From: JASHPR01 sp963778075
Lineage (GTDB): Bacteria > Actinomycetota > Actinomycetes > Streptosporangiales > Streptosporangiaceae
Length of the DNA: 64,000 nucleotides
NCBI GenBank assembly: GCA_963778075.1
Contig: CAVZTJ010000009.1
Coordinates: forward strand, 62,001 to 126,000
Direction of reading: 5' to 3'
In this document: in pieces, positions 32,356-40,607 of the stretch
Numbering within the stretch: position 1 is the stretch's first letter
Layout: each line of letters begins with the position of its first letter
The notes under the pieces: generated by a model
What the model saw: only the letters and a program-made list of their open reading frames with translations
The model's database searches: none
Told to the model about the DNA's origin: nothing
Position numbers and translations under genes: made by a program

Positions 32356-34742
32356 CATCGGTCGGGACGCGCGCGGCGCGCAAGGAGGACCCGAGGCTGC
32401 TGCGCGGCCTCGGCCGGTTCGGCGACGATTTCAGCGCGACCGGGCAGTGCTGGGCCCGGGTCGTCCGCTCCCCCGTAGCGCACGGCCGGCTGCGCTCGGT
32501 CGGTGTCCGGGAAGCCGCCGGAGCCCCCGGGGTCGTCGCCGTGGTCACGGCCGCCGACCTGCCGCCGGGCCTGCTCATCCCGGTCCGGCTGCCGCTGCAG
32601 GGCATCGACCTGAGCGGGTTCCTGCAGCCGGTGCTCGCCGCCGCCGTGGTGCGCTACGTGGGCGAGCCGGTCGCCGTCGTGGTCGCCGACGACCCGTACG
32701 CGGCCGAGGACGCCGCCGAGCTGATCGACATCGACATCGACGAGGAGCCGGCTGTGCTGGACGCCGCGGCCGCGGCGGAGCCCGGGTCACCGCGGCTGTT
32801 CCCCGCCGGGAACGTCGCAGCCGACTTCACCCTGGGATATGGAGATGTCGACGACGCGTTCAGGCGGGCCGTCCGGATCGTCGAGACCGAGATCGAGATC
32901 GGCAGGCACACCGCGGTGCCACTGGAACCCCGCGCGCTGCTGGCCGACGTCGACCGGCGCAGCGGCGCACTGTCGATCTTCGGCATGACCAAGGTTCCCG
33001 CGTTCAATCGCGGCGTGCTGGCGTCGCTGCTGGGCGTCGACGAAACGCTGATCCACGTGCCCGCGGTCGACGCCGGCGGCGGGTTTGGTGTGCGCGGCGA
33101 GTTCTACCCGGAGGACTTCCTGGTGCCGTGGCTCGCCCGCTCCCTGGGCCGCCCGGTGAAGTGGGCCGAAGACCGGGCCGAGCACCTGGTGGCGGTGAAC
33201 CACTCCCGGCAGCAGTCGCACCGGATCGCGGCCGCGTTCGGCGCCGACGGCGTGCTCACCGCGCTGCGCGACGACGTGCTGCACGACAACGGCGCGTACT
33301 GCCGGACGCACGGGATCACCGTCCCCGAGCTGACCGTGGCGATGCTGCCGGGACCGTACCGGGTGCCTGCCTACGCCGGCCGGATCCGGGTCGTGCTGAC
33401 CAACAAGACGCCTTGCGGCACCTACCGGGCACCGGGCCGGTTCGAGGGAACCGCAGCCCGCGAGCAGCTGCTCGACGTCGCAGCGGCCGAGCTCGGCATG
33501 GACCGCGTCGAGCTGCGCCGCCGCAACCTGCTGCGCCCCGGCGAGCTGCCGCACCGCCGGGCGATCTCGACGCTGGACACCGACATGGTGCTCGACGCGG
33601 GCGACTACCCCGGGCTGCTGGACGCAGCGGTCGGTGAGGCCGCGCGGCTGGGCTACCCCGGCGCGGTCGACGCGGGCCGGCGGGGCGGGCGGATGCGCGG
33701 GCTCGGCGTGGCCATGTTCCTGGAGAAGAGCGGGCTCGGCCCGCAGGAGACGGCGGATGTGCTGGTCAGCAGCGGCGGCGCGGTCCGCGTGCTGTCCGGC
33801 GGCACCTCGCTTGGCCAGGGCGTCGAGACCGTGCTGGCCCAGATCGCCGCCGACGCCCTCGGCGTCGGCCTGGACGCGGTCAGCGTGGTCTGCGGCGACA
33901 CCGACCTGCAGCCGTTCGGCATGGGCTCCTGGGCGTCCCGCACCACGGTCGTCGCGGGCAACGCGGTGCACGCGGCCGCGCGAGCGGTGCGCGAGCGGGT
34001 CACCGAGCTGGCCGCGCGCATGCTCGAAGTGGCCGAGGACGACCTGACCGTCTCCGGCGGCGCGGTCAGCGTGCGCGGCGATCCCGCCGCCTCGGTCACC
34101 CTCGCGGAGGTGGCCAGGGCCGCCACTCCGGCCAGTGGTTATCTACTACCGCGTGAGGCCGCCGGCCTGTCCGCGCGCCGCCGGTTCGACGTCGCGCACA
34201 TGACCTATCCGTATGGGGTGCACATCGCGGTCGTCGACGTTGACGCGGGCACCGGCCTGGTGCGGGTGCTGCGCTATCTGGTGGCGTACGAGGTGGGCCG
34301 TGCGGTCAATCCGACGCTGGTCGAGGGGCAGCTGCGCGGCGGCGCTGCGCAGGGTATCGGCGGCGCGCTGCTCGAGGAGTTCGGCTACGACGAGGCCGGT
34401 CAGCCGCAAGCGACGACGTTCATCGACTACCGCATGCCGACCGCCGCCGAGGTGCCGCCGATCGACGTCCTGGTGACGCAGCTGTCGCCAGCGCCGGGCA
34501 ACCCGCTGGGGGTGCGCGGCGCTGGCGAGGGCGGGATCAGCGCCGCGGGCGCGGTGCTGGCCAGCGCCGTCAGGGATGCGCTCGGCCTGGCTGGAGGCAT
34601 CGGCCGGCTGCCGCTCACCGCGGCGCGGGTGCAGGCACTCGCCCGCGGCGGGGCGGCAACCCAGCCCCGCCCACCCATCCATCCCGCTCCACCCCACCGG
34701 CCCGCCACCCGGCAGGCCGCAAGCACGGAAGGTTTGCGGTGA
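32352..34742 (+). CDS. Molybdopterin-binding large subunit 2, xanthine dehydrogenase family
   Basis: The 796-aa product is a full-length paralogue of large subunit 1, not a split piece. Seen: TRAARKEDPRLLRGLGRFGDD, DAGGGFGVRGEFYPED, GTYRAPGRFEGT in the substrate loop (Pro and Gly where subunit 1 has Val and Ser), SLGQGVETVLAQIAADAL, and GAGEGG with Glu726. The active-site loop differs from subunit 1, so a different substrate or successive step is likely. A proline-rich tail follows. ATG 32352 overlaps the Fe-S gene stop. Confidence 0.92.
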   Translation: MTSVGTRAARKEDPRLLRGLGRFGDDFSATGQCWARVVRSPVAHGRLRSVGVREAAGAPGVVAVVTAADLPPGLLIPVRLPLQGIDLSGFLQPVLAAAVVRYVGEPVAVVVADDPYAAEDAAELIDIDIDEEPAVLDAAAAAEPGSPRLFPAGNVAADFTLGYGDVDDAFRRAVRIVETEIEIGRHTAVPLEPRALLADVDRRSGALSIFGMTKVPAFNRGVLASLLGVDETLIHVPAVDAGGGFGVRGEFYPEDFLVPWLARSLGRPVKWAEDRAEHLVAVNHSRQQSHRIAAAFGADGVLTALRDDVLHDNGAYCRTHGITVPELTVAMLPGPYRVPAYAGRIRVVLTNKTPCGTYRAPGRFEGTAAREQLLDVAAAELGMDRVELRRRNLLRPGELPHRRAISTLDTDMVLDAGDYPGLLDAAVGEAARLGYPGAVDAGRRGGRMRGLGVAMFLEKSGLGPQETADVLVSSGGAVRVLSGGTSLGQGVETVLAQIAADALGVGLDAVSVVCGDTDLQPFGMGSWASRTTVVAGNAVHAAARAVRERVTELAARMLEVAEDDLTVSGGAVSVRGDPAASVTLAEVARAATPASGYLLPREAAGLSARRRFDVAHMTYPYGVHIAVVDVDAGTGLVRVLRYLVAYEVGRAVNPTLVEGQLRGGAAQGIGGALLEEFGYDEAGQPQATTFIDYRMPTAAEVPPIDVLVTQLSPAPGNPLGVRGAGEGGISAAGAVLASAVRDALGLAGGIGRLPLTAARVQALARGGAATQPRPPIHPAPPHRPATRQAASTEGLR

Positions 34743-35401
34743 TGTCCGTCTCAGGCACCGACGCGCTGGCAGTCATGGGTCACGGCACGGTGAGCTACGT
34801 CAGCAAGACCGACATGGTGGCGGCGCTGATCCGTGAGCTGATCATCACCGGCGAGCTCACCGCGGGACAGCAGCTGCGCCAGCGGGACCTCGCGCAGCGC
34901 TTCGGGGTCAGCCAGACGCCGGTGCGCGAGGCCATGCGACGGCTGGAGTCCGAGGGACTGGTCATCGGGGACACCCACCGCGGGTTCACCGTGGTGACGC
35001 CCGACGACGGGCCGGTCGAGGAGAACTTCCAGATCCGCGCCGCGCTGGAGTCGCTCGGCGCGTCGCTCGCCGCGCGCAAGATCGACGACGCCGGGCTGGC
35101 CGAGCTGGAGCGGCTGAACGAGCGGATGCGTGCCATGGCCGACGGCGACCCCCGCTACGGGGAGCTCAACCGGGAATTCCACTTCACGCTGTACCAGTAC
35201 TCGCGCAGTCCGCTGCTGATGTCGCTTATGCGGCTGCTGTGGGCGTCGCTGCATGGCGGCCCGCGGGTGCTGCGGACGCACGCCGAGTCGGCGCGCCAGC
35301 ACGACGCGATCCTGGACGCGCTGCGCGCCGGAGACGCCGACGCCGCCAGCACGCTGACCCACCAGCACATCATGGGCGCCGAGCGCGCCACCGGGGCCTG
35401 A
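34739..35401 (+). CDS. GntR-family regulator, FCD type
   Basis: The 220-aa product has a winged helix (VAALIRELIITGELTAGQQLRQRDLAQRFGVSQTPVREAMRRLESEGLV) and an all-helical FCD effector domain (NFQIRAALESLGASLAARK...REFHFTLYQYS...HDAILDALRAGDADAA). GTG 34739 follows GGAAGG; ATG 34742 is an alternative. It directly follows large subunit 2 and is the likely repressor acting at the two TGGTATACCA sites at 28157 and 28288. The inducer is probably the pathway substrate. Confidence 0.9.
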   Translation: MMSVSGTDALAVMGHGTVSYVSKTDMVAALIRELIITGELTAGQQLRQRDLAQRFGVSQTPVREAMRRLESEGLVIGDTHRGFTVVTPDDGPVEENFQIRAALESLGASLAARKIDDAGLAELERLNERMRAMADGDPRYGELNREFHFTLYQYSRSPLLMSLMRLLWASLHGGPRVLRTHAESARQHDAILDALRAGDADAASTLTHQHIMGAERATGA

Positions 35402-35442
35402 CCGCCGGGCCCGCCGTCATCCCATCGACCGGAAGGCCTGCC

Positions 35443-36324
35443 ATGCCTGTGATCCACACCGACGACGGCGTCGCCCTGCACACCGAGATCACCGGGACCG
35501 GCCAGCCGTTGCTGTTCATCCACGAGTTCGCCGGTAACCACCGCAGCTGGGAGCCGCAGGTCCGGTACTTCTCGGCCAGCTACCGCTGCATCACGTACGC
35601 CGCGCGCGGCTACCCGCCGTCGGACGTCCCGGCCGAGCCTCATCGCTACAGCCAGGACCGCGCGGTCGCCGACGCGATCGCGGTGCTGGACGGCGTCGGA
35701 GTGCAGAGCGCCCACGTGGTGGGCCTGTCCATGGGCGGATTTGCCACGCTGCACCTGCTGATGCGCCACCCGGACCGGGTCGGCTCGGCCGTGGTCGCCG
35801 GGGCCGGCTACGGCGCGCATCCCGACCGGCAAGCCGCGTTCCGGATGGAGAGCGAGGCGATAGCGGCCGCGTTCGAGGCCGAGGGCGCCTCACAGGTCGC
35901 CCGGCGCTACGCGGTGGGCCCGGCGCGGGTGCAGTTCCAGAACAAGAACCAGCGCGGCTGGGCCGAGTTCGCCACGGCCCTGGCCGAGCACTCCGCCGTG
36001 GGCTCGGCCCTGACCATGCGCGGCGTGCAGGCCGCCCGGCCCTCGCTGTACGCGCTGCGCGACGAGCTGGCCGCGATCAGAAAGCCGGTGCTGATCCTGG
36101 TCGGCGACGAGGACGAGGGCTGCCTGGAACCCGCGCTCATGCTCAAGCGCACGATCCCGAGCTCCGGGCTCACCGTCCTGCCGCAGACCGGTCACACGGC
36201 CAATCTCGAGGAGCCGGGCCTGTTCAATGCCGCGGTCGACCGGTTCCTCGCGCTAGCCGGTCGCGGCGCCTGGCGCCGCCGCGACCCCCGCTCCCTGTCA
36301 GCCTCCACCACCGGAATCCGCTAG
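35443..36324 (+). CDS. Alpha/beta hydrolase
   Basis: The 293-aa product shows an oxyanion segment FIHEFAGNHRSW, the nucleophile elbow GLSMGGF, an acid in VGDEDEG and the His in TGHTANLE. This resembles ester, enol-lactone or C-C bond hydrolases of aromatic and heterocycle breakdown. ATG 35443 follows GGAAGG. It is 41 bases after the GntR gene and probably belongs to the hydroxylase pathway. Its last 100 bases are overlapped on the other strand by a run-on tail of the MFS gene. Confidence 0.88.
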   Translation: MPVIHTDDGVALHTEITGTGQPLLFIHEFAGNHRSWEPQVRYFSASYRCITYAARGYPPSDVPAEPHRYSQDRAVADAIAVLDGVGVQSAHVVGLSMGGFATLHLLMRHPDRVGSAVVAGAGYGAHPDRQAAFRMESEAIAAAFEAEGASQVARRYAVGPARVQFQNKNQRGWAEFATALAEHSAVGSALTMRGVQAARPSLYALRDELAAIRKPVLILVGDEDEGCLEPALMLKRTIPSSGLTVLPQTGHTANLEEPGLFNAAVDRFLALAGRGAWRRRDPRSLSASTTGIR

Positions 36325-37693
36325 CTCCCGCATCAACCCGGGCCGGGTGTCTGGCCTGGGGCGTGTCCCGTAGATCTTGGGTCCTGGCTGGTTCAGATGG
36401 CGTGAGTGGGCGATCGGCTGAGCCGGCACGATCTGACTGGTGGGGAATGGCAGCGGCTGCTGTCGCGGACGGCAGCCGGTACCGAGGCAGCGGCGAGGGC
36501 AGCAGCAGGAAGAACCCGCCGATGCCGCCGAGGGTCGCGATCCACAGCGCCGGACGCAGCCCGATCGCGGTCCCGAGCAGCCCGCCGAGCAGAGCGCCGA
36601 CCGGCCTGGTGCCGTAGTTGACGGCCTGGAATGCCCCGCTTACCCGCGACCTCAGCGTGGCCGGGATCACCGCGGCGAAGATCGCGCCGATGCTGATATC
36701 GAGCACCATCACCCCGAAGCCGGAGATGAACTCCGCCGCGAACAGCACCGCGAGCACCAGTGCCAGCCTGCCATGGGCGAGCGGCCAGCCGACCAGCGGC
36801 GCGGTGAACAGCAGGCAGCCCAGCGCGTAGGCCCAGCCGTCGCCGATCCGTGCCGCGATGCGCTTGGTGACCAGGGCGCCGAGCAGCCCGCCGATGGCGG
36901 CCATGCCGAGCAGCAGGCCCACGACGCCGGCCCGCACATGCAGCACGCGCACCGCGTAGAGCAGGTACAGCGCGCTGAACATCAGGTTGAAGAAGTTGAC
37001 GGTCGCGACCGCGATCAGCGATGCGCGGACGACGCCTGAGCGGGCGATGAACCGGGCCCCGGCCATGATCGACCCGTCGCCCGTGTCCGCGGGCGGCTCG
37101 GCCGGCCGGATCCGGGCAAGGAAGAACGCCGAGCCCAGGAACGACAGCGCGTCCGCGATGATGGCGATCGGGGCGGTGAACACCTGCACGAGCAGGCCGC
37201 CGACGCTCGGGCCGCCCACGAATGACAGCGCCCGGCTCCCGTAGATCAGCGACTGCCCGTCGACGTAATGCTCAGGCGCGACGATCGAGGTGAACAGCGT
37301 CACGTCCGAGACGTTGAACGCGATGCTCAGCGTCCCGGCCGCGAACGTGACCAGGTACAGCTGCAGCAGCGTCAGCGCGTGCAGCGCGTAGCAGGCCGGG
37401 ATGCTGGCGAACAACGCGGCACGCCCCAGATCGGCGGTGATCATCATCAGCCGGCGCCGCCCGCGCCGGTCGACCAGCGCCCCCGCCGGCAACCCGAACA
37501 GCAGGCTCGGCAGCCACTCGAGCGCGGTCAGGTAGCCCATCTGGGCGGCCCCGGCGTGCAGCGCCAGCACCGCCGCCAGCGGCAGCGCGATCCCGGCAAT
37601 CTGGTCGCCGAACATCGAGATCGTCGAGGCGCCCCAGTACGGCCGGAATACCCGGTCGCGCAGTAACTCTGGCACGAACCGGCGGCCGCTCAC
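36224..37693 (-). CDS. MFS transporter with run-on C-terminal tail
   Basis: The 489-aa product is an enterobactin-exporter-like MFS permease with twelve helices in about the first 405 residues. It has the A-motif-like ALVDRRGRRRLM and GALVTKRIAARIG loops. From about residue 411 the frame runs antisense through an IS5-type remnant (…SDRAGSADRPLTPSEPARTQDL) and then antisense through the end of the alpha/beta hydrolase gene. The natural stop has therefore been lost. GTG 37693 lies one base after the ArsR stop, so the two form an operon. The substrate is probably a drug or siderophore-like compound. Confidence 0.85.
   Translation of the reverse strand: MSGRRFVPELLRDRVFRPYWGASTISMFGDQIAGIALPLAAVLALHAGAAQMGYLTALEWLPSLLFGLPAGALVDRRGRRRLMMITADLGRAALFASIPACYALHALTLLQLYLVTFAAGTLSIAFNVSDVTLFTSIVAPEHYVDGQSLIYGSRALSFVGGPSVGGLLVQVFTAPIAIIADALSFLGSAFFLARIRPAEPPADTGDGSIMAGARFIARSGVVRASLIAVATVNFFNLMFSALYLLYAVRVLHVRAGVVGLLLGMAAIGGLLGALVTKRIAARIGDGWAYALGCLLFTAPLVGWPLAHGRLALVLAVLFAAEFISGFGVMVLDISIGAIFAAVIPATLRSRVSGAFQAVNYGTRPVGALLGGLLGTAIGLRPALWIATLGGIGGFFLLLPSPLPRYRLPSATAAAAIPHQSDRAGSADRPLTPSEPARTQDLRDTPQARHPARVDAGASGFRWWRLTGSGGRGGARRRDRLARGTGRPRH
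36358..36460 (+). mobile_element. IS5-type left end with transposase N-terminus remnant
   Basis: GGGGCGTGTCCCGTAGATCT at 36358-36377 looks like the terminal repeat of actinobacterial IS5-family elements. It is followed by GTG 36406 and a reading frame MGDRLSRHDLTGGEWQRLL, the typical start of their DUF4096 transposases (LT..EW..L). The homology stops near 36460, where the MFS 3' end begins. An inverted relative of the end lies at 38508-38534. Confidence 0.65.
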
Positions 37694-37694
37694 G

Positions 37695-38411
37695 TCACTG
37701 CCCCGCGGTTCGTTTCCGGTTCAGGTCGTCCGGGAAGGCCAGGTGCAGGAACGAGACGAGACGGGCTCCCGGCGGCCGCAGCTCCGGCTTGACCAGGCGC
37801 TCGAAGTACACGTCCACCACCTCTCGCACCTTCCGCCCCAGCTCGGCCAGCTCGTCAGCGGTCACGTAGAGGATCTGGTCACCCAGCAGCGCCGCGTCCT
37901 GCCACTCGGGTGGCTCGTTTGGGCTGACCTCCAGCCAGCGCATGAGCTGCTCAAAGTACCCTTCGGCGACGACCGTTTTCAGCATGCCGGTCGCCGCGGC
38001 GGCCTCGGGGGTCTCCGCGATCGCGTCCCATGCGGTGAACATGCTGGTGGCCCTCCAGGGCTTCTCCCGCCCGGTCCCGCCCCCGGCCTCCTCGACCAGC
38101 CCGTACTTGGCCAGCTGCCGGAGATGGAACGAGCAGGTCCCCGACGACTCGCCGAGCAGCTCTGCCGCCCTGGTCGCGGTCAGCGGCCCCTCCGTGCGGA
38201 GCAGCCCGACCAGCTTCATCCGGACCGGGTGCGCATATGCCCGCAGCGCCCGCGGATCCGTCAGCCGCGTGACCGTCCGCCCCGGCACGCTGTCCTGTCC
38301 GCCTCGCCCGGCCGCCGCGTCGCCCGCCCCCGCCGCCGCTTCGCCCGCCCCGGTCGACTGTCCGCTTTGCGCCGCGCCCGGGCTGCCAGCCACATCCTTA
38401 GTCGTCATCAT
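37695..38411 (-). CDS. ArsR-type winged-helix regulator
   Basis: The 238-aa product has an Ala/Gly-rich N-terminal 55 residues, then an ArsR-like winged helix (DPRALRAYAHPVRMKLVGLLRTEGPLTATRAAELLGESSGTCSFHLRQLAKYGLVEEA) and a C-terminal helical domain. No metal-binding Cys pair is seen. ATG 38411 or 38408 starts the protein. A perfect palindrome at 38419-38434 sits just upstream and is the likely self-operator. It is in an operon with the MFS transporter, so it probably controls export. Confidence 0.88.
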   Translation of the reverse strand: MMTTKDVAGSPGAAQSGQSTGAGEAAAGAGDAAAGRGGQDSVPGRTVTRLTDPRALRAYAHPVRMKLVGLLRTEGPLTATRAAELLGESSGTCSFHLRQLAKYGLVEEAGGGTGREKPWRATSMFTAWDAIAETPEAAAATGMLKTVVAEGYFEQLMRWLEVSPNEPPEWQDAALLGDQILYVTADELAELGRKVREVVDVYFERLVKPELRPPGARLVSFLHLAFPDDLNRKRTAGQ

Positions 38412-38418
38412 ACCAAGA

Positions 38419-38434
38419 TATCTTTGCAAAGATA
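38419..38434. promoter_or_regulatory. ArsR operator palindrome
   Basis: TATCTTTGCAAAGATA is a perfect 16-bp palindrome extended by AAG and CTT outside. A weaker copy (CTTCGCAAGA) follows at 38436. It is 8 bases from the ArsR start codon. Confidence 0.6.
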
Positions 38435-38507
38435 CCTTCGCAAGACATTCAGCACCAGTTGCGATGTATTCGCACGTCATGAGGCAGGATCTCGCATTAC
38501 ACGAACC

Positions 38508-38534
38508 GGAGCTCAGGATCTGCGGGACACGCCC
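38508..38534 (-). repeat. Inverted partner of the IS5-type end
   Basis: Read on the minus strand this gives GGGCGTGTCCCGCAGATC followed by CTGAGCTCC, matching the left end at 36358 (GGGCGTGTCCCGTAGATC) at all but one of the first 18 bases. The two ends point toward each other around the ArsR-MFS operon. Confidence 0.6.
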
Positions 38535-38582
38535 TAGTGTGATGGGGGTGGGCCTGCTATCTGTGACTGGAGGAATCGTCCG

Positions 38583-39293
38583 ATGATCGGCACGTTGCGT
38601 GCGGTGGTGCTCGATACACCCGACGTGCGGCGGCTCGCCGCGTTCTACGCCGCCCTCGGCGGGTGGACCGAGCATGACGCCGAGGACGACTGGATCGCGT
38701 TGGAGACCGGGGACGGATGGCGCATCGCCGCTCAGCTCAGCCCCGACCACATACCGCCGCGGTGGCCCGACCCCGCGTACCCGCAGCAGGCGCACCTCGA
38801 CCTGCGCGTGCCGGACCTCGACGTCGGCTCGGCGAAGGCGGTCGAGCTGGGTGCCGAGCTGCTGCGCAAGAGTGAGAACTGGTACACGCTGGCCGACCCG
38901 GCCGGGCACCCGTTCGACCTGTGCCTGTTCCCGGCGAAGCAGGAAACCACACTCATGGGCGTGATGCTCGACTGCCCGGACGCCAAGCAGCTGAGCACGT
39001 TCTACGCAGAACTCCTCGGCAAGCCCGTCACGTACGAGGGCGAGGGCATGGCGATGATCGGCGAGGACGGCGCGCAGCCGGTGATGTTCCAGCAGATCAC
39101 CGAGTACCACGCACCGCGGTGGCCCGACCCCGCGTATCCGCAGCAGCTGCATCTCGACGTCACGGTCGACGACGTCGACGCGGCCGAGGCGGCGGCGCTG
39201 AAGCTCGGCGCCACCTCACTGTCCTCCGCCGGGGAGAACTGGCGGGTCTACGCCGACCCGGCCAGCAAGCCGTTCTGCCTCTGCTGGGACTAA
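38583..39293 (+). CDS. Two-domain VOC (glyoxalase/bleomycin-resistance fold) protein
   Basis: The 236-aa product is two VOC modules in tandem, each with a T/LDTPD or LDCPD first strand, ..FYA.LLG, HIPPRWPDPAYPQQ.HLD or HAPRWPDPAYPQQLHLD, and an LG/LGA...YTLADPAG or YADPAS end. The repeated RWPDPAYPQQ shows internal duplication. These folds bind small ligands or metal, and no pathway is evident. GGAGG lies ten bases ahead of the ATG. Confidence 0.85.
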   Translation: MIGTLRAVVLDTPDVRRLAAFYAALGGWTEHDAEDDWIALETGDGWRIAAQLSPDHIPPRWPDPAYPQQAHLDLRVPDLDVGSAKAVELGAELLRKSENWYTLADPAGHPFDLCLFPAKQETTLMGVMLDCPDAKQLSTFYAELLGKPVTYEGEGMAMIGEDGAQPVMFQQITEYHAPRWPDPAYPQQLHLDVTVDDVDAAEAAALKLGATSLSSAGENWRVYADPASKPFCLCWD

Positions 39294-39535
39294 GGTCCGA
39301 ATCGAACTCGGTCGCAGCTCTTCGTCGATGCCGCCTGGAGCTAATAAGCGCCTATTGGGAACCTCATTCGACTTGTGGCCGGGCTTGACACCCACCCGTG
39401 CAATTGCTGGGGCCTCCTTGTCCCGGGCGCGGGCGCGCCGGACAGTGCTTGGAAGATCACAAATCGCAAGAGAGATAATTCTGGTCATAAGACCAATCAC
39501 CGAACCGCGACCACTGCTGTCCCTGAAGGCTCTTT
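39294..39535. other. Intergenic stretch with nothing recognised
   Basis: This 242-base stretch is less GC-rich than its neighbours. It has an AT-rich part near 39455-39490 but no clear gene, hairpin or known repeat. Confidence 0.3.
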
Positions 39536-39740
39536 GTGATCGGCCGACCGGGCGCGCTCGCCGCCCTTCCGGACAGTTACGGCCCGCTGTTCGACCGGGC
39601 GGCGGCCGTATTCGAGGCGGACGAGCGGGTTCGCGCGATGTGGCTGCACGGCGCGCTGGCGCGCGGCAAGACAGACGCGGGCTCCGATATGGACATCTCG
39701 GTCGCGATCGCGGACGACGGCTTCGACGGTTTCGCCGCAC
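39536..39740 (+). pseudogene. Nucleotidyltransferase N-terminal fragment
   Basis: The reading frame gives RVRAMWLHGALARGKTDAGSDMDISVAIADDGFDGFAA, the G(S/A)..RG..D..SD.D strand-helix of small nucleotidyltransferases. After about residue 68 the sequence abruptly stops being family-like and continues as the antisense of a DUF899-like start. The gene is therefore truncated after its catalytic motif. ATG or an earlier start near 39536 is possible. Confidence 0.65.
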
Positions 39741-39794
39741 CAGCAGTTCGTCCAGCTGTGCCTGCCACGTGGCCCGGTCGGTCAACCCGGGCAT
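39741..39794 (-). pseudogene. DUF899-like N-terminal fragment
   Basis: On the minus strand ATG 39794 begins MPGLTDRATWQAQLDELLVR, matching the conserved opening of DUF899/thioredoxin-like proteins as I recall it. It stops matching exactly where the nucleotidyltransferase fragment begins, giving a tail-to-tail recombination scar near 39740. Confidence 0.45.
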
Positions 39795-39965
39795 GGGTAC
39801 GGCACTCTCTCGGCTACTGGTCCCCGCTCGTTCCACGACTCATCGTTCATGATCGCCTCCGCGCTGTCCGCCTGGACGCTGGCAGTCTCTAAGGATCCAG
39901 ACTGTGAGCGGGCGGGGAAAGCATCGCCGGCTGGGCACCCGGTGCCACCCACTCAGGCAGACGCC

Positions 39966-40511
39966 TCAGCTGTGCAGTGAGGAGCGGTGGTAGTAGAGAT
40001 CTCTCAGCACGCCGACCTCGGCGCCGTGATGGATGACCTCGTCCAGCACGTGCAATGCCAGGTCAACAGTGTTCGACTCGGCGTACGGCCCCCAGGATGG
40101 CCCAAGTGGCGCAGCCCACTGGTCGGGGCTTAGCCCGGCGAGCCCAGCGCGCCAGTTCCGGTAATGCTCATCGAGGAATCCTGGAACCGCGGCGGCGTCG
40201 GGCGGGAAGACGATCCGCTCGGTAGTCAAGGAACCGTCCCCAAACCGTGAGCTGGCAAAGCCGCCGACTGCCATCCCGCCCAGGTGGCCGAGCCGCCAGG
40301 CGATGGTGGTGACAGGGACCGGATCCGGTGCTGGACCGCCGCCCCCGCCGCCGTCGAGCTGCCACCGGCCGTTATCGGCTTGGCGCAGCGACCAGGATCC
40401 AGCCACCGGTTCCCAGAAGTACTCCTCGTCAGTGAGCCCGGCGAGCCGACCCGTCAAGCGGTCCCAGACATAGTCAAAGGCTGTAATCAGCGAACCTGCG
40501 GTTGCATCCAT
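39966..40511 (-). CDS. DinB-family protein
   Basis: The 181-aa four-helix-bundle protein shows FDYVWDRLTGRLAGLTDEEYFWEPV.GSWSLR, TTIAWRLGHLGGMA, and LHVLDEVIHHGAEVGVLRDLY, with the His residues that form the metal site of DinB/YfiT-like thiol transferases. The first line ending WEP and the HLG and HHGAE motifs place it in the actinobacterial DinB_2 group. The start ATG is at 40511. Function unknown; possibly mycothiol-linked. Confidence 0.85.
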   Translation of the reverse strand: MDATAGSLITAFDYVWDRLTGRLAGLTDEEYFWEPVAGSWSLRQADNGRWQLDGGGGGGPAPDPVPVTTIAWRLGHLGGMAVGGFASSRFGDGSLTTERIVFPPDAAAVPGFLDEHYRNWRAGLAGLSPDQWAAPLGPSWGPYAESNTVDLALHVLDEVIHHGAEVGVLRDLYYHRSSLHS

Positions 40512-40607
40512 GCCACGATCCAACCGCAGCTGTGGCGCTTTCCGGAACAGGAAACGTGCTGGCCGCGGGCTCTGGTGGTCCGCATGCGTTCTGGCCACAA
40601 TGAGCCG

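Noticed and set aside
29309..34742. Form I carbon monoxide dehydrogenase
   Set aside because: The medium, small and large subunits resemble CoxMSL, but neither large subunit has the AYRCSFR copper-site loop. They are other members of the family.
36358..38534. Complete composite transposon
   Set aside because: Only one transposase start fragment and two ends are present, no full transposase and no clear target duplication, so only a remnant is claimed.
39216..39836. Minus-strand ORF over the VOC-nucleotidyltransferase gap
   Set aside because: Apart from the short DUF899-like start the frame has no recognisable domain and crosses a recombination scar.
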